In this document: positions 31,220-41,949 of the stretch, one piece after another
How positions within the stretch are numbered: position 1 is the first letter of the stretch
Layout of the letters: each line of letters starts with the position of its first letter
From: Staphylococcus caprae
Lineage (GTDB): Bacteria; Bacillota; Bacilli; Staphylococcales; Staphylococcaceae
Reading direction: 5' to 3'
NCBI RefSeq assembly: GCF_002902725.1
Contig: NZ_PPRT01000038.1
Coordinates: 49,714-113,713 of the forward strand
Length of the DNA stretch: 64,000 nucleotides
Notes under the pieces: generated by a model
Told to the model about the DNA's origin: nothing
Seen by the model: only the letters and a program-made list of their open reading frames with translations
Databases searched by the model: none
Translations under genes and position numbers: made by a program

Positions 31220-33742
31220 ATGACGCAAGAATTAAAAAGTAAATTATTTTCCATATTAAAATTTATCTTTGCCACAGCGTTATTCATTTTTGTCATCTTC
31301 ACATTGTATCGTGAGCTATCGCATATAAACTTTAAGGATACTTTGATGCAATTTGGCAAAATTAATCGAGTGTGGCTTGTTTTATTATTTGCAGGTGGCG
31401 GTGCTTCATTAATCCTCCTGTCACTGTATGACATCATTTTAGTCAAATCACTAAAATTACAAATGCCGATACCGAAAGTATTAAGAGTAAGTTATATTAT
31501 CAATGCTTTAAATGCGATTGTAGGTTTCGGTGGCTTTATTGGCGCAGGGGTTAGAGCTTTCGTATATAAAAATTATACACATGATACTAAAAAGCTCGTT
31601 CACTATATTTCAATTATATTAATTTCCATGTTAACCGGACTTAGTCTCTTGTCCATATTAGTCGTTCTCCATGTATTTAATGCATCACACATGATGGATA
31701 AAATCACATGGGTACGTTGGATTTTATATATTGTGGCGTTATTCCTCCCAATATTTATTATTTATACAATTGTTAAACCAGCGGATAAGTCTAATCGCTA
31801 TATGGGTGTTTATTGTACACTTGTATCTTGTATAGAGTGGATGGCGGCAGCTACAGTGCTTTACTTTGCTGCACTTATCGTTGGTATTCACGTCTCATTT
31901 ATGACGTTTATTGGTATTTTCGTCATTGCTGCATTATCTGGTTTAGTCAGTTTTATTCCAGGTGGATTTGGGGCATTCGATTTAGTTGTATTACTTGGTC
32001 TTAAATCTTTAGGCGTATCTGAAGAAAAAATACTTTTAGCTTTACTACTTTATCGATTTGCGTATTATTTTGTGCCAGTACTTATTGCACTTGTATTATC
32101 TACCTTTGAATTTGGTACAACTGCTAAGAAATATATTGAAGGTTCGAAATATTATGTTCCTGCGAAAGATTTTACGTCATTTTTAAGATCTTATCAGAAA
32201 GACATTTTAGCTAAAATACCTTCATTTTCATTAGCAACATTAGTGTTTTTAACAAGTTTAATTTTCTTTATTAATAATTTAACGATTGTTTATGACGGCT
32301 TATATGATGATAATCACTTTGCCTACTATATCACCTTAGCCATTCATACGAGTGCTTGTTTATTACTTATCTTGAACGTGAGAGGTATTTTTAAACAGAG
32401 TCGACGTGCGATTATCTTTGCGATGATTTCTATTATTTTAATTGTTGCAGCTACAATTTACACGTATGCGTCGTTCTTATTATTAACTTGGCTTGTGCTT
32501 ATTTTTGTATTATTAGTTTTAGCTTATCGTCGTGCGCAAGTTCTTAAACGTCCTTTCCGTTTCAGAAAGTTAGTTTTAATGTTAGTAGTAAGTGTGATTG
32601 TTTTATATTTAAATCATTTTCTAATTGCAGAAACACTCTATGCATTAGATATTTATCACATAGAAGTAGATACGTCGTTATTAAGATATTACTTCTGGAT
32701 TACGATTTTAATTGTAATTCTCATTGTTGGTTTAATTGCGTGGCTTTTCGATTATAAATTCGAGCGACCTCATCGTATGACTGATGTATCAATTTGTGAG
32801 TCGATCATTCATGAATATGGTGGAAATTATTTGAGTCATCTTGTTTATAGTGGAGATAAAGATTGTTTTATCGATGAAAATGAAAAATCATTTCTTATGT
32901 ACCGTTATAAATCCAATACTTTAGTAGTACTAGGCGATCCAATTGGAGATCCCAACACATTTGAATCTTTATTGGAAAAATTTTATCAATTTGCTGAATA
33001 TCGTGGTTACAATATTATTTTCTATCAAATTAGTGATCGTCACATGCCACTTTATCACAATTTTGGAAATCAATTTTTCAAATTGGGAGAGGAAGCAATT
33101 ATTGATTTAACCACTTTCACGACTTCTGGTAAAAAACGTCGAGGCTTTAGGGCAACTTTAAACAAAATTGAGGATTTAAATATCTCTTTTGAAATTATTG
33201 AACCACCGTTCTCACAAGATTTCTTTAATGAACTTAAATATGTCAGTGATAGATGGTTAGATGGACGAGATGAAATGCATTTTTCTGTAGGACAATTTAC
33301 ACAACCTTATCTCTCTAAAGCGCCAATTGGTGTCATGCGAGATCAATATGGTAAGATGATTGCATTTTGTAGTCTGATGCCGACACATTTCAACGATGCT
33401 ATTTCTGTGGATTTAATTAGATGGCTTCCTGAACTTGATCTGCCTCTAATGGACGGACTTTATCTTCATATGTTGTTATGGGGTCAAGAAAAGGGATATA
33501 AAGCGTTTAATATGGGAATGGCTACACTTTCAAATGTGGGGCAATTACATTACTCTTATTTAAGAGAACGTCTAGCAGGACGAGTGTTCGAACATTTCAA
33601 TGGATTATATCGATTCCAAGGTTTAAGACGTTATAAGGAAAAGTATGGACCTAACTGGGAACCAAGATTTTTAGTTTATCGAAAGGATAGTTCCTTGTGG
33701 GAAAGTATGTTAAAAGTTATGAGAGTCATTAGACATAAATAA
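31220..33742 (+). CDS. mprF: MprF, phosphatidylglycerol lysyltransferase/flippase
   Basis: Makes lysyl-phosphatidylglycerol from Lys-tRNA and flips it to the outer leaflet, reducing surface charge and giving resistance to cationic antimicrobial peptides and daptomycin. 840 residues, the same length as S. aureus MprF. The N-terminal two thirds hold about fourteen membrane segments (flippase), including [17 protein letters not shown] and [11 protein letters not shown]. The cytosolic C-terminal synthase domain starts near residue 515 and contains [11 protein letters not shown] and [15 protein letters not shown]. Transcribed alone. Confidence 0.96.
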   Translation: MTQELKSKLFSILKFIFATALFIFVIFTLYRELSHINFKDTLMQFGKINRVWLVLLFAGGGASLILLSLYDIILVKSLKLQMPIPKVLRVSYIINALNAIVGFGGFIGAGVRAFVYKNYTHDTKKLVHYISIILISMLTGLSLLSILVVLHVFNASHMMDKITWVRWILYIVALFLPIFIIYTIVKPADKSNRYMGVYCTLVSCIEWMAAATVLYFAALIVGIHVSFMTFIGIFVIAALSGLVSFIPGGFGAFDLVVLLGLKSLGVSEEKILLALLLYRFAYYFVPVLIALVLSTFEFGTTAKKYIEGSKYYVPAKDFTSFLRSYQKDILAKIPSFSLATLVFLTSLIFFINNLTIVYDGLYDDNHFAYYITLAIHTSACLLLILNVRGIFKQSRRAIIFAMISIILIVAATIYTYASFLLLTWLVLIFVLLVLAYRRAQVLKRPFRFRKLVLMLVVSVIVLYLNHFLIAETLYALDIYHIEVDTSLLRYYFWITILIVILIVGLIAWLFDYKFERPHRMTDVSICESIIHEYGGNYLSHLVYSGDKDCFIDENEKSFLMYRYKSNTLVVLGDPIGDPNTFESLLEKFYQFAEYRGYNIIFYQISDRHMPLYHNFGNQFFKLGEEAIIDLTTFTTSGKKRRGFRATLNKIEDLNISFEIIEPPFSQDFFNELKYVSDRWLDGRDEMHFSVGQFTQPYLSKAPIGVMRDQYGKMIAFCSLMPTHFNDAISVDLIRWLPELDLPLMDGLYLHMLLWGQEKGYKAFNMGMATLSNVGQLHYSYLRERLAGRVFEHFNGLYRFQGLRRYKEKYGPNWEPRFLVYRKDSSLWESMLKVMRVIRHK

Positions 33743-33745
33743 AAC

Positions 33746-33789
33746 AATAGCGATTGTAGTGAATTTGTTTATTCATTACAATCGCTATT
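33746..33789. terminator. Bidirectional terminator between mprF and msrA
   Basis: AATAGCGATTGTAGTGAAT (33746-33764) pairs with ATTCATTACAATCGCTATT (33771-33789). It lies between convergent genes. Confidence 0.92.
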
Positions 33790-33793
33790 TATC

Positions 33794-34297
33794 TTATTTA
33801 TAGTAATTTGCTCTATCTTGTTGTTCTTTTGCATAGCGTTCGGGATTCTTTTTATAGAAATCTTGATGGTATGCTTCTGCTTCGTAGAATGTTGAAGCGG
33901 GTAAGATTCGAGTCGCTATCGCTTTGTCGGCGTTTAAACTGTCTTGAAGTTTTTCAATATACTCCTCAGCTGATTTCTTTTGATCTTTATTGGAATAGAA
34001 GATAGCTGTTTGATATTGAGAACCTCTATCTTGAAATTGTCCACCTTCATCTAATGGATTAATAACGGAAAAGAATATTTCTAATAGTTTATGATATGAA
34101 AAAAGAGCTACATCATATTCTATTTTTACTGTTTCTAAGTGACCAGTAGTACCGGTTTTTACTTCTTCGTATGTTGGATTCTCAGTATGTCCGCCCATGT
34201 AACCAGAAGTGACCTTTTCAATACCATCAAATGTGTCAAAAGGTTTAGTCATACACCAAAAACAGCCACCAGCAAAGTATGCCGTATTAATATTCAT
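33794..34297 (-). CDS. msrA: Peptide methionine-S-sulfoxide reductase MsrA
   Basis: Repairs oxidised methionine (S-sulfoxide form) in proteins. 167 residues. The active-site motif AGGCFWC places the nucleophilic Cys12 near the N-terminus, and [15 protein letters not shown] and [13 protein letters not shown] are standard. The ATG at 34297 follows GAAAGGATG at a good distance, and a longer upstream reading without its own site is unlikely. Staphylococci carry several msrA genes, and this is the copy beside mprF. Confidence 0.94.
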   Translation of the reverse strand: MNINTAYFAGGCFWCMTKPFDTFDGIEKVTSGYMGGHTENPTYEEVKTGTTGHLETVKIEYDVALFSYHKLLEIFFSVINPLDEGGQFQDRGSQYQTAIFYSNKDQKKSAEEYIEKLQDSLNADKAIATRILPASTFYEAEAYHQDFYKKNPERYAKEQQDRANYYK

Positions 34298-34433
34298 TTG
34301 TGACATCCTTTCATTGGACCTTAGTACCATTTGTTAAAAAAACTCTTGCAATTTGAATACTTTTTCTATAACGTTAATACATATTAATTATAGTATATAG
34401 GTATGTAATTTTGAAGATATAAGGTAGGTAAAT

Positions 34434-35426
34434 ATGACACAACAGAAGGATAATAGAGAAACAGAGTATCGACGTCACACAGGCACAACATCGACACCTT
34501 CTAGGCGACGAAAGAACAAACGACTACGCAAATTACCTTTTATCATTTTAATTTTCCTCATCATTCTTATTGCACTCATTGTATATATCGTACATCAATA
34601 CAATAGTGGTATGAAATATGCTAAAGAACATGCAAAAGATGTCAAGGTGCATAAATTTAATGGCGCCGTAAAAAATGATGGTAAGATTTCTGTGCTTGTA
34701 CTTGGTGCGGATAAAGCACAAGGCGGGAAATCTCGTACTGACTCAATCATGGTCATGCAATATGATTATGTAAATAAAAAAATGAAAATGATGTCTGTTA
34801 TGAGAGACATTTATGCAGATATTCCGGGATATGACAAATATAAGATTAACGCTGCTTACTCACTGGGTGGCCCTGAACTATTAAGAAAAACACTTAATAA
34901 AAATTTAGGTATCAATCCTGAATATTATGCAGTTGTAGATTTTACCGGATTTGAAAAAATGATTGATGAATTAGAACCTAATGGTGTTCCTATGGATGTA
35001 GAAAAGGATATGTCTGCCAATATAGGAGTATCATTGAAAAAAGGACATCATAGATTAAATGGTAAAGAGTTATTAGGTTATGCAAGATTCCGTCATGACG
35101 CAGAAGGCGATTTCGGTCGTGTTCGACGCCAGCAACAAGTTATGCAAACTTTAAAACAAGAGTTAGTGAATTTTAATACAGTTGCAAAACTGCCGAAAGT
35201 TGCAGGTATTTTGAGAGGTTATGTTAATACGGACATGCCTAATTCAGCTATTTTCCAAACTGGATTAAGTTTTGGTATTCGAGGAGATAAAGATGTTAAA
35301 TCTTTAACAGTGCCTGTTAAGAATACGTATCAAGATATTAATACGAACAACGACGGAAGTGCACTGCAAATCGATAAAGAGAAGAACAAAAAAGCAATCC
35401 AAGAGTTCTTTGATGATAATAACTAA
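34434..35426 (+). CDS. msrR: MsrR, LytR-CpsA-Psr family cell-wall protein
   Basis: Membrane-anchored LCP enzyme that attaches wall teichoic acid or other glycopolymers to peptidoglycan. 330 residues: a basic cytosolic N-terminus (residues 1-34, [10 protein letters not shown]), one transmembrane helix (about 35-56) and an extracellular LCP domain with [21 protein letters not shown], the arginine-rich [28 protein letters not shown] and [20 protein letters not shown]. The position between msrA and the tautomerase matches S. aureus msrR, which is linked to methicillin and teicoplanin susceptibility. Confidence 0.92.
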   Translation: MTQQKDNRETEYRRHTGTTSTPSRRRKNKRLRKLPFIILIFLIILIALIVYIVHQYNSGMKYAKEHAKDVKVHKFNGAVKNDGKISVLVLGADKAQGGKSRTDSIMVMQYDYVNKKMKMMSVMRDIYADIPGYDKYKINAAYSLGGPELLRKTLNKNLGINPEYYAVVDFTGFEKMIDELEPNGVPMDVEKDMSANIGVSLKKGHHRLNGKELLGYARFRHDAEGDFGRVRRQQQVMQTLKQELVNFNTVAKLPKVAGILRGYVNTDMPNSAIFQTGLSFGIRGDKDVKSLTVPVKNTYQDINTNNDGSALQIDKEKNKKAIQEFFDDNN

Positions 35427-35464
35427 GATGATGAGAAAAATAAATAATTGATAAAAATTAATTT

Positions 35465-35517
35465 AATCCCTGAGACCGAAGTAATTATGATAACATGCTT
35501 CGTGTTTCAGGGATTTT
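35465..35517. terminator. Bidirectional terminator between msrR and the tautomerase
   Basis: AATCCCTGA pairs with TCAGGGATT, with a longer interrupted stem (GAAG/CTTC) between. It lies between convergent genes. Confidence 0.85.
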
Positions 35518-35522
35518 GCGTT

Positions 35523-35708
35523 TTATTGATCAGATTTTCTTACTCCGCCAACTGCATAGTGACTCTTTTTCATTTCTTCAATGACCACATGTATCGCTTC
35601 TTTGTTTGCTCCTGTTGTTTTCTCAACAGCATGCGTTACTTCAGTCACTAAATTTTTTAATTGTTCATCTGTACGTCCTTCTAATAATTTCACGTTGATG
35701 ATAGGCAT
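35523..35708 (-). CDS. 4-oxalocrotonate tautomerase family protein
   Basis: Small hexameric-type tautomerase of 61 residues. After removal of the initiator methionine, Pro1 (MPIINVKLLEGR) would be the catalytic base, which fixes the start at 35708, six to eight bases after GGAGGAT. Ends VGGVRKSDQ. The family acts on enol/keto substrates, and the true substrate in staphylococci is unknown. It diverges from the Y-family polymerase gene with its SOS boxes about 90 bases away. Confidence 0.88.
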   Translation of the reverse strand: MPIINVKLLEGRTDEQLKNLVTEVTHAVEKTTGANKEAIHVVIEEMKKSHYAVGGVRKSDQ

Positions 35709-35790
35709 ATATAACATCCTCCTTAATGAATTGAAATGTTCTTCTTTAGTATAGCATGAAAGTTATCTAAAGGTTTGCTCATAATAAAAC

Positions 35791-35804
35791 AGAACATTTG
35801 TTCC
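35791..35804. promoter_or_regulatory. LexA (SOS) box 1 upstream of the Y-family polymerase
   Basis: AGAACATTTGTTCC contains GAAC-N4-GTTC and lies 75 bases before the polymerase start. Confidence 0.75.
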
Positions 35805-35812
35805 TATTTTCA

Positions 35813-35841
35813 TTGAATGAGAACTCACGTTCGTATATAAT
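35813..35841 (+). promoter_or_regulatory. Promoter of the Y-family polymerase with SOS box 2 in the spacer
   Basis: TTGAAT (35813-35818) and TATAAT (35836-35841) are 17 bases apart. Between them AGAACTCACGTTCG (35820-35833) is a second LexA box, placed to block RNA polymerase. Confidence 0.85.
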
Positions 35842-35865
35842 AGATTTTGTAAGGGAGGCGTAGTT

Positions 35866-37128
35866 ATGTATGACTATAATCTATTAGAGGATAGAGATGT
35901 ATTATGTATTGATCAGAAAAGCTTTTTTGCGAGTGTTTCGTGTATGGAAAAGGGGTTAGATCCTTTAGAAACGAAATTGGCAGTCGTAGCCGATACTAAA
36001 AGACAAGGTTCTGTGGTATTAGCAGCGACACCAAAATTGAAGGAAATTGGGATTAAAACAGGCTCAAGACTTTTTGAAATACCACATCGTAGTGATATTT
36101 ATATTATTAATCCAAGTATGAGAAAATATTTGAATGTTTCTGTTGCTATTTCGAAAATTGCTTTACGTTATGTGCCACCCGAAGATTTACATCAATATAG
36201 TATTGACGAATTCTTTATGGACATTACTGATAGTTATCATAGATTTAGTTCCACGGTTTATGCATTTTGTGAAAGATTAAAAAAAGAAATATTAGAAGAG
36301 ACAGGTATTCATTGTACTGTTGGGATAGGCTCCAACATGCTATTGAGCAAGGTAGCTATGGATATAGAGGCAAAGCATACCAAAGATGGAATTGCGGAGT
36401 GGCGCTATCAAGATGTACCTGAAAAGTTATGGCCAATTCAACCTTTAAGAGATTTCTGGGGAATTAATAGACGTACGGAGGCAAAGTTGAACAAAAGGGG
36501 CATATTTACGATTGGAGATTTAGCAAAATATCCATATCGCTATTTGAAACGAGATTTTGGTGTGTTAGGTGTGGATATGCATTTACATGCTAATGGTATT
36601 GATCAAAGCAAAGTAAGAGAAAAATATAAAGTTACAAACCCTTCAATATGTAAAAGTCAAATTTTAATGAGAGATTATCAATTTGAAGAATCGAAAGTAG
36701 TCATGCAAGAACTTATTGAAGATGTAGCAAGTCGTTTAAGAGCACAAAAAAAATTAGCACGTACAATTCATTTTTCCTTTGGTTATGCTGATGAAGGAGG
36801 CGTACACAAACAATATACTTTGGAAGATCCTACAAATTTAGAAAGGGATATTTTCAAGGTGGTTAATTATTTTGCCAATCGATTATGTGATAAAAATGCA
36901 CTTTATAGAACGTTAAGTATATCTTTGACACAATTTGTTGATGAGCAAGATCGCCAACTTAATTTATTTATCGACGAATATGAACGCAAAAGAGATGAAA
37001 AACTTGCTAAAACAATTGACCATTTACATTTGAAGTATGGCAAAGGTATTGTTTCTAAAGCTACTTCCTATACTGAAGCTGGAACAAAGCATGGTCGATT
37101 AGGTCTCATGGCTGGACATAAAATGTAG
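35866..37128 (+). CDS. Y-family DNA polymerase (UmuC/UvrX-like), SOS-induced
   Basis: Error-prone translesion polymerase. 420 residues. Palm residues are visible in VLCIDQKSFFASVSCMEKG and YSIDEFFMD. The helix-hairpin-helix region (FWGINRRTEAKLNKRGIFTIGDL) is followed by the little-finger domain. QLNLF (residues 364-368) is a consensus sliding-clamp binding motif. It resembles Bacillus UvrX/YqjW and the S. aureus LexA-regulated UmuC-like protein rather than DinB. Two LexA boxes precede it, and the ribosome-binding site is AAGGGAGG. Confidence 0.92.
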   Translation: MYDYNLLEDRDVLCIDQKSFFASVSCMEKGLDPLETKLAVVADTKRQGSVVLAATPKLKEIGIKTGSRLFEIPHRSDIYIINPSMRKYLNVSVAISKIALRYVPPEDLHQYSIDEFFMDITDSYHRFSSTVYAFCERLKKEILEETGIHCTVGIGSNMLLSKVAMDIEAKHTKDGIAEWRYQDVPEKLWPIQPLRDFWGINRRTEAKLNKRGIFTIGDLAKYPYRYLKRDFGVLGVDMHLHANGIDQSKVREKYKVTNPSICKSQILMRDYQFEESKVVMQELIEDVASRLRAQKKLARTIHFSFGYADEGGVHKQYTLEDPTNLERDIFKVVNYFANRLCDKNALYRTLSISLTQFVDEQDRQLNLFIDEYERKRDEKLAKTIDHLHLKYGKGIVSKATSYTEAGTKHGRLGLMAGHKM

Positions 37129-37153
37129 GTGATGAATAATAGAGACATTAAAA

Positions 37154-37206
37154 AATCCCCTAAAAATAGTTGCAAGCAAAAAAGTTCTGCAATATTTTAG
37201 GGGATA
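37154..37206. terminator. Bidirectional terminator between the Y polymerase and tyrA
   Basis: ATCCCCTAAAAATAGTTGCA pairs with TGCAATATTTTAGGGGAT. It lies between convergent genes with A and T runs on either side. Confidence 0.9.
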
Positions 37207-37210
37207 AATA

Positions 37211-38302
37211 TTATTCAATATACGTATCGAAGTCTTTTAACGCTTCAATGCCACGTTCACGATCTTCTGGAGTTTTAAAACTAATTTGAAGAGCACCATA
37301 GATATCCTCACGCACTTCTAAAATTTTTAAGTTGCTTATAGAAATATTATGTAAACTTAAGATATGAGTAACTTGGCTAATCATACCCGCTTTATCCGGA
37401 ATATCTACATATAGATCATACGCAATAGATAGAGCACCACGTTGTTTAACGGGTAGTTCGTCACGATATTGTTTTGCCTCTGCGAAAAAATCATAAATAT
37501 TTTCTGCATTTTTAGAGATAATCATATTTTCGAAAGAGGTAATTTGAGATTTTAGTTCGTGGAGCAAAGACAAGATATGATTTTGATTATTTAAAGTTAT
37601 ATCTTTCCACATTTGAGCGTTACTACTAGCTATACGAGTAATATCTCTAAAACCACCGGCAGCTAATTTTTCTACTAAAGTATGATGACTGACATGATTA
37701 GCGCTTAAGTGAACTAAACTAGAAGCGATAATATGAGGGACGTGACTTACTATACCTGTAACATAATCATGTTCATTAGCATTAGTAGTAATAAACTTAG
37801 CTAATGTAGTTTTAAATAATTTCTTTAGATATTCAGCTGACGCTTTATTATCTTTTTCGTTAAACACCAGGATATAATATGCGTTTTCAAACAGATGTTT
37901 TTTCGAATTTAATACGCCAGATTTATGACTACCTGCCATAGGATGACCGCCGATAAGATGAATATTATTATTTAACAATATTTTTTCAAAAGCTTGGATT
38001 GTAGATTTTGTACTACCCGTATCAGTTACAATCAAATGGGGCTTAGTTTTATAATTAGGTAGTTCCTTCAGGTACTTAACGGTTTGTTCTACAGGAGTAG
38101 CATAAATAATGATATCTGCATTTTCTACGCCATACTGATAATTAGTTATTTTTTCATCGATAATTCCAATGGACAATGCTTTGTCTAATTGTGTTTCATT
38201 AGCATCATACGCTAAAAGCTTAATGTTAGAATTATAATATTTTAAATTACTCGCTAAACTACCACCAATAAGTCCTAGACCTACAAATAGGATATGTTGC
38301 AT
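37211..38302 (-). CDS. tyrA: Prephenate dehydrogenase
   Basis: NAD-dependent oxidative decarboxylation of prephenate to 4-hydroxyphenylpyruvate in tyrosine synthesis. 363 residues: Rossmann motif [11 protein letters not shown] at the N-terminus, VTDTGSTKS and [12 protein letters not shown] in the catalytic domain, and a C-terminal ACT domain (about 290-363, starting [19 protein letters not shown]) expected to bind tyrosine for feedback control. Ribosome-binding site AAGGTGATT. It diverges from the M42 peptidase gene, near the trp operon. Confidence 0.95.
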   Translation of the reverse strand: MQHILFVGLGLIGGSLASNLKYYNSNIKLLAYDANETQLDKALSIGIIDEKITNYQYGVENADIIIYATPVEQTVKYLKELPNYKTKPHLIVTDTGSTKSTIQAFEKILLNNNIHLIGGHPMAGSHKSGVLNSKKHLFENAYYILVFNEKDNKASAEYLKKLFKTTLAKFITTNANEHDYVTGIVSHVPHIIASSLVHLSANHVSHHTLVEKLAAGGFRDITRIASSNAQMWKDITLNNQNHILSLLHELKSQITSFENMIISKNAENIYDFFAEAKQYRDELPVKQRGALSIAYDLYVDIPDKAGMISQVTHILSLHNISISNLKILEVREDIYGALQISFKTPEDRERGIEALKDFDTYIE

Positions 38303-38449
38303 CTAAAATCACCTTATTTCGAAATTTTCAGAATAGTAATATTGTATATGAGAGTGCCAATGTAATCAACATAATTAAAGAAGCTAGTACTTATTAGATT
38401 AAATAGACTATTTAGTTTAAAATATAATGTAATTTAAAGAGGGGGTATA

Positions 38450-39487
38450 ATGTTGACTCATGTTATGGAAACAATCAAACAATTAACCGAAATTAATAGT
38501 CCATCTGGCAATACTGAAGAGGCAATCAATTATCTGAAACATTTAGCTGAGAATCTAGGTTACCGTACAGAATTGACTAATAAAGGTGCGTTAATTATTA
38601 CGGTTGATGGTCTTAATAACAGTGAGCAAAGATGTATCACAGCTCATGTAGATACACTAGGAGCAATGGTTAAAGAGATCAAAGAGAACGGTAGATTAGC
38701 ATTAGATTTAATAGGCGGATTTCATTTTAACGCAATTGAAGGAGAATATTGCGAAATTCAGACACAAACAGGTCAAACGTATACTGGTACGATATGTCTT
38801 CATGAAACAAGTGTTCACGTTTATAAAGATAATCATAAAATACCAAGAAATAGTGAACACATGGAAGTACGTATTGATGAAATTACCAGTTCTGAACAAG
38901 AAACAAGAGATTTGGGTATTGAAGTAGGCGACTTTATATCATTTGATCCAAGAACGATTATTACCTCTTCAGGCTTTATAAAATCTAGACACCTAGATGA
39001 TAAAGCTAGTGTTGGAATTATAATAGAATTATTGAAAAAGCTTAAAGAAGAAAATACCAAATTGCCACATACCACACAATTTTATATCTCTAACAACGAA
39101 GAAATAGGCTACGGAGCAAATGCTACGATTTCAGATAGTATTGTAGAATTTATAGCGCTTGATATGGGAGCACTTGGAGAAGGGCAGTCTTCAGATGAAT
39201 ATACAGTTTCAATTTGTGCAAAAGACAGTTCTGGTCCATATCATAAAGCATTAAAAAATCATTTGGTTAATTTGTGTAAAATAAACGATATTCCTTATAA
39301 GATAGATATTTATCCTTACTATAGTTCTGACGCATCAGCAGCTTTAAAAGCAGGAGCCGACATACGCCATGGTTTATTTGGAGCTGGAATAGAATCTTCA
39401 CACGCAATGGAAAGAACGCATATCGATTCAATAACCGCTACTCAAAATTTACTTTATGCGTATTGTTTATCGCCAATTAATAAATAA
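38450..39487 (+). CDS. M42-family metallo-aminopeptidase
   Basis: Cytosolic zinc- or cobalt-dependent aminopeptidase of the M42 family (glutamyl aminopeptidase/deblocking aminopeptidase, often annotated as endoglucanase). 345 residues. The metal ligands are visible in CITAHVDTLGAM, SRHLDDKAS and SNNEEIGYGAN, with a late GIESSHAMERTH. Ribosome-binding site AAAGAGGGGG. The exact peptide substrates are unknown. It is followed by the trp promoter and is not part of the operon. Confidence 0.9.
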   Translation: MLTHVMETIKQLTEINSPSGNTEEAINYLKHLAENLGYRTELTNKGALIITVDGLNNSEQRCITAHVDTLGAMVKEIKENGRLALDLIGGFHFNAIEGEYCEIQTQTGQTYTGTICLHETSVHVYKDNHKIPRNSEHMEVRIDEITSSEQETRDLGIEVGDFISFDPRTIITSSGFIKSRHLDDKASVGIIIELLKKLKEENTKLPHTTQFYISNNEEIGYGANATISDSIVEFIALDMGALGEGQSSDEYTVSICAKDSSGPYHKALKNHLVNLCKINDIPYKIDIYPYYSSDASAALKAGADIRHGLFGAGIESSHAMERTHIDSITATQNLLYAYCLSPINK

Positions 39488-39503
39488 ATTATATTAATTA
39501 AAG

Positions 39504-39532
39504 TTGACAAAATAGATTTATCTAGGTATGAT
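39504..39532 (+). promoter_or_regulatory. trp operon promoter
   Basis: TTGACA (39504-39509) and TATGAT (39527-39532) with an ideal 17-base spacer, upstream of the two T-box leaders. Confidence 0.85.
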
Positions 39533-39559
39533 ACTAAATAATTAGAAATATCAGACAAT

Positions 39560-39755
39560 TTGATTGTAAAAGTAGCTATTATATTTTGTAGAAATCAGAA
39601 AGCTAATGGTTGATGTAAATTAGCACAGTATAATAGACGAATTGGGCTTTCAAATTTAAATATCATATTTTAAAGTGAACAATAAAATTTGTTAACTAAG
39701 GTGGCACCACGGTAACGCGTCCTTACAGATGATAAGCGTTATTGTGGTGTTTTTA
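39560..39755 (+). promoter_or_regulatory. T-box riboswitch 1 (tryptophan)
   Basis: The T-box sequence AAGGTGGCACCACGG lies at 39698-39712. The specifier codon is probably TGG at 39643-39645 (GAATTGGGC), decoding Trp. The terminator pairs ACCACGGTAACGC (39706-39718) with GCGTTATTGTGGT (39736-39748) and a T run. Uncharged tRNA-Trp should stabilise the antiterminator. The 5' boundary is approximate. Confidence 0.88.
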
Positions 39756-39769
39756 ATTATAAGCAAAAG

Positions 39770-39960
39770 GTAGTATCTAAAGAATCGGTAGTATAAGAAA
39801 GTTAGTGGTAAATGGAAACTAACACCCTCTTTAGAGAAATTGGGTTTTGTGGATAAAAGTGAATTAATACAATGAGTGAGTTGATTGTGTTTCGAATAGT
39901 CAACTAATTAAGGTGGTACCACGCGTCAGCGTCCTTCTATTTGAGGATGCTGATTTTTTA
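39770..39960 (+). promoter_or_regulatory. T-box riboswitch 2 (tryptophan), in tandem
   Basis: A second complete leader: apical part GAAAGTTAGTGGTAAATGG, probable specifier TGG at 39841-39843 (GAAATTGGGT), T-box AAGGTGGTACCACG at 39910-39923, and terminator TCAGCGTCCT (39926-39935) with AGGATGCTGA (39944-39953) and TTTTTT. It lies between T-box 1 and trpE, so transcripts must pass two tRNA-Trp checkpoints. Confidence 0.88.
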
Positions 39961-39977
39961 TTAAAAGGAGGATAACT

Positions 39978-41384
39978 ATGGATATAGCTTACAAAAAATT
40001 AAATGCGCAGATTACACCAGAAGCATTAGCGCAATTAAAAACATCAAAAATTATCTTCGAGAGTACGAACCAAGATAAATTAAAGGGAAGATATTCTATT
40101 GTAGTGTTAGATGATTTTGGCTCAGTCACATTAGATAATCATCAATTAATGATAAAAACTGAATATGAAGAAAAAGAAGTGACAGAAAAACCTTATGACT
40201 ATTTAAAAAGTCTCGTGAACAAATATTATACAGATATTGAAGATGAACACTTGCGAGACTTACCATTTATTGCAGGGTTTATAGGAACGTGTAGTTTTGA
40301 TCTTGTGAGACATGAATTTGAAAAACTACAAGAAATAAAGCTTTCAGATCATAGAGATCATGATGTGAAATTTTATTTAGTTGAAAATACTTACGTTTTT
40401 GATCACTACAAAGATGAATTATATGTGATAGCAACCAATCTATTTTCTAATAAATCAAAAGATGAATTATTTGAAGATGTCGAAAAAAGAATTGAAGATT
40501 TAAAGCATATAAATTTAGTATATGAAAAGATTGAGTTTAACACTGAAAACAGAAAAATAAAGGCGAATATACCAGAAGATGAATTTATAAAAACGATAAA
40601 AGCTTTAAAGAAGAAAATTACTGAAGGAGATATGTTCCAAGTCGTACCTTCCAGAATTTATAGTTATGAACATCACTTTCATCATCATTTACAACAACTG
40701 ACTTTTCAACTCTATCAAAAATTAAAGAGACAGAATCCTAGTCCATATATGTTTTACATTAATAAAGATATACCGATTATTGTTGGTAGTTCACCAGAAA
40801 GTTTTGTGAAAGTAAAAGATGGCTGGGTTTATACGAATCCTATAGCTGGAACTATCAAGAGAGGAAAGGACTTAGAAGAAGATGAAAAAAATAGTGAGTT
40901 ATTATTGAATGATGAAAAAGAAAGAAGTGAACATAGTATGCTCGTTGATTTAGGAAGAAATGATATTCATAGAATTAGTAAAATAGGTACTTCTAAAATT
41001 ACTAAATTAATGGAAATAGAAAAATATGAACATGTGATGCATATCGTGAGTGAAGTTGTTGGTGAGTTAAAAGAAGGGTTATCGCCCATGAGTGTCATAG
41101 CAAGTTTATTACCTACAGGCACAGTATCTGGAGCGCCAAAATTAAGAGCTATACAAAGAATATATGAGGCCAATCCGCATAAGAGAGGGATTTACAGTGG
41201 GGGCGTTGGCTACATTAATTGTAATCACAATTTAGATTTTGCACTTGCGATTCGGACGATGTTAATTGATGAGAATCAGGTTGATATTGAAGCAGGTTGT
41301 GGCGTAGTTTATGATTCAATTCCAGGAAAGGAACTAGAAGAAACGAAATTAAAAGCAAAAAGTCTCTTGGAGGTAACTCCATGA
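39978..41384 (+). CDS. trpE: Anthranilate synthase component I
   Basis: Converts chorismate to anthranilate with ammonia from TrpG. 468 residues. Chorismate-binding C-terminal motifs include IVGSSPESFVKVKDGWVYTNPIAGTIKRG, VDLGRNDIHR and LLPTGTVSGAPKLRA. The GIYSGGVGYIN element is also typical. The tryptophan feedback site (an LLES-type motif) seems to be represented by KIIFEST near the N-terminus. First gene of the operon, 18 bases after the second T-box terminator, with ribosome-binding site AAAGGAGG. Confidence 0.96.
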   Translation: MDIAYKKLNAQITPEALAQLKTSKIIFESTNQDKLKGRYSIVVLDDFGSVTLDNHQLMIKTEYEEKEVTEKPYDYLKSLVNKYYTDIEDEHLRDLPFIAGFIGTCSFDLVRHEFEKLQEIKLSDHRDHDVKFYLVENTYVFDHYKDELYVIATNLFSNKSKDELFEDVEKRIEDLKHINLVYEKIEFNTENRKIKANIPEDEFIKTIKALKKKITEGDMFQVVPSRIYSYEHHFHHHLQQLTFQLYQKLKRQNPSPYMFYINKDIPIIVGSSPESFVKVKDGWVYTNPIAGTIKRGKDLEEDEKNSELLLNDEKERSEHSMLVDLGRNDIHRISKIGTSKITKLMEIEKYEHVMHIVSEVVGELKEGLSPMSVIASLLPTGTVSGAPKLRAIQRIYEANPHKRGIYSGGVGYINCNHNLDFALAIRTMLIDENQVDIEAGCGVVYDSIPGKELEETKLKAKSLLEVTP

Positions 41385-41947
41385 TATTAATAATAGATAA
41401 TTATGATTCATTTACTTATAACCTTGTAGATATTGTAGCTAAACGAACAGAGGTAGTGGTTAAATATCCAGATGATGTTGATATTTTTAAACTTACGAAT
41501 ATTTCAGCCATCATTATTTCACCTGGTCCAGGGCACCCTCTAGACAATAATTTACTCATTAAATTAATTGAATATTTCGAAAATAAACCGATTTTAGGTG
41601 TATGTTTAGGTGCGCAAGCATTAACTTGTTATTACGGTGGTGAAGTGATTCAAGGGACAAAAATTATGCATGGTAAGGTCGATGATTTAAAAATAATAAG
41701 TTCAACGCCACTATATCAAGAACTGCCTTCAAAATTTAAAATTATGCGATATCACTCGCTCATAAGCAATCCTAATCAATTTCCAAAGGAATTAGAAATC
41801 ACTGGACGTACTGAAGATTGTATACAGTCATTCCAACATAGAGATAGACAGCACTATGGTATTCAATATCATCCAGAATCTTTTGCTACAGAAAATGGGG
41901 AACAAATCATTAATAATTTTATAAAAATTGCAACGAGAGGAAACTGA
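41381..41947 (+). CDS. trpG: Anthranilate synthase component II (glutamine amidotransferase)
   Basis: Class I glutamine amidotransferase that supplies ammonia to TrpE. 188 residues. The catalytic triad is visible as Cys in [10 protein letters not shown] and His/Glu in YHPESF, and the oxyanion motif is SPGPGHP. Overlaps trpE by four bases (ATGA), so it is translationally coupled. Confidence 0.95.
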   Translation: MILIIDNYDSFTYNLVDIVAKRTEVVVKYPDDVDIFKLTNISAIIISPGPGHPLDNNLLIKLIEYFENKPILGVCLGAQALTCYYGGEVIQGTKIMHGKVDDLKIISSTPLYQELPSKFKIMRYHSLISNPNQFPKELEITGRTEDCIQSFQHRDRQHYGIQYHPESFATENGEQIINNFIKIATRGN

Positions 41948-41949
41948 CA

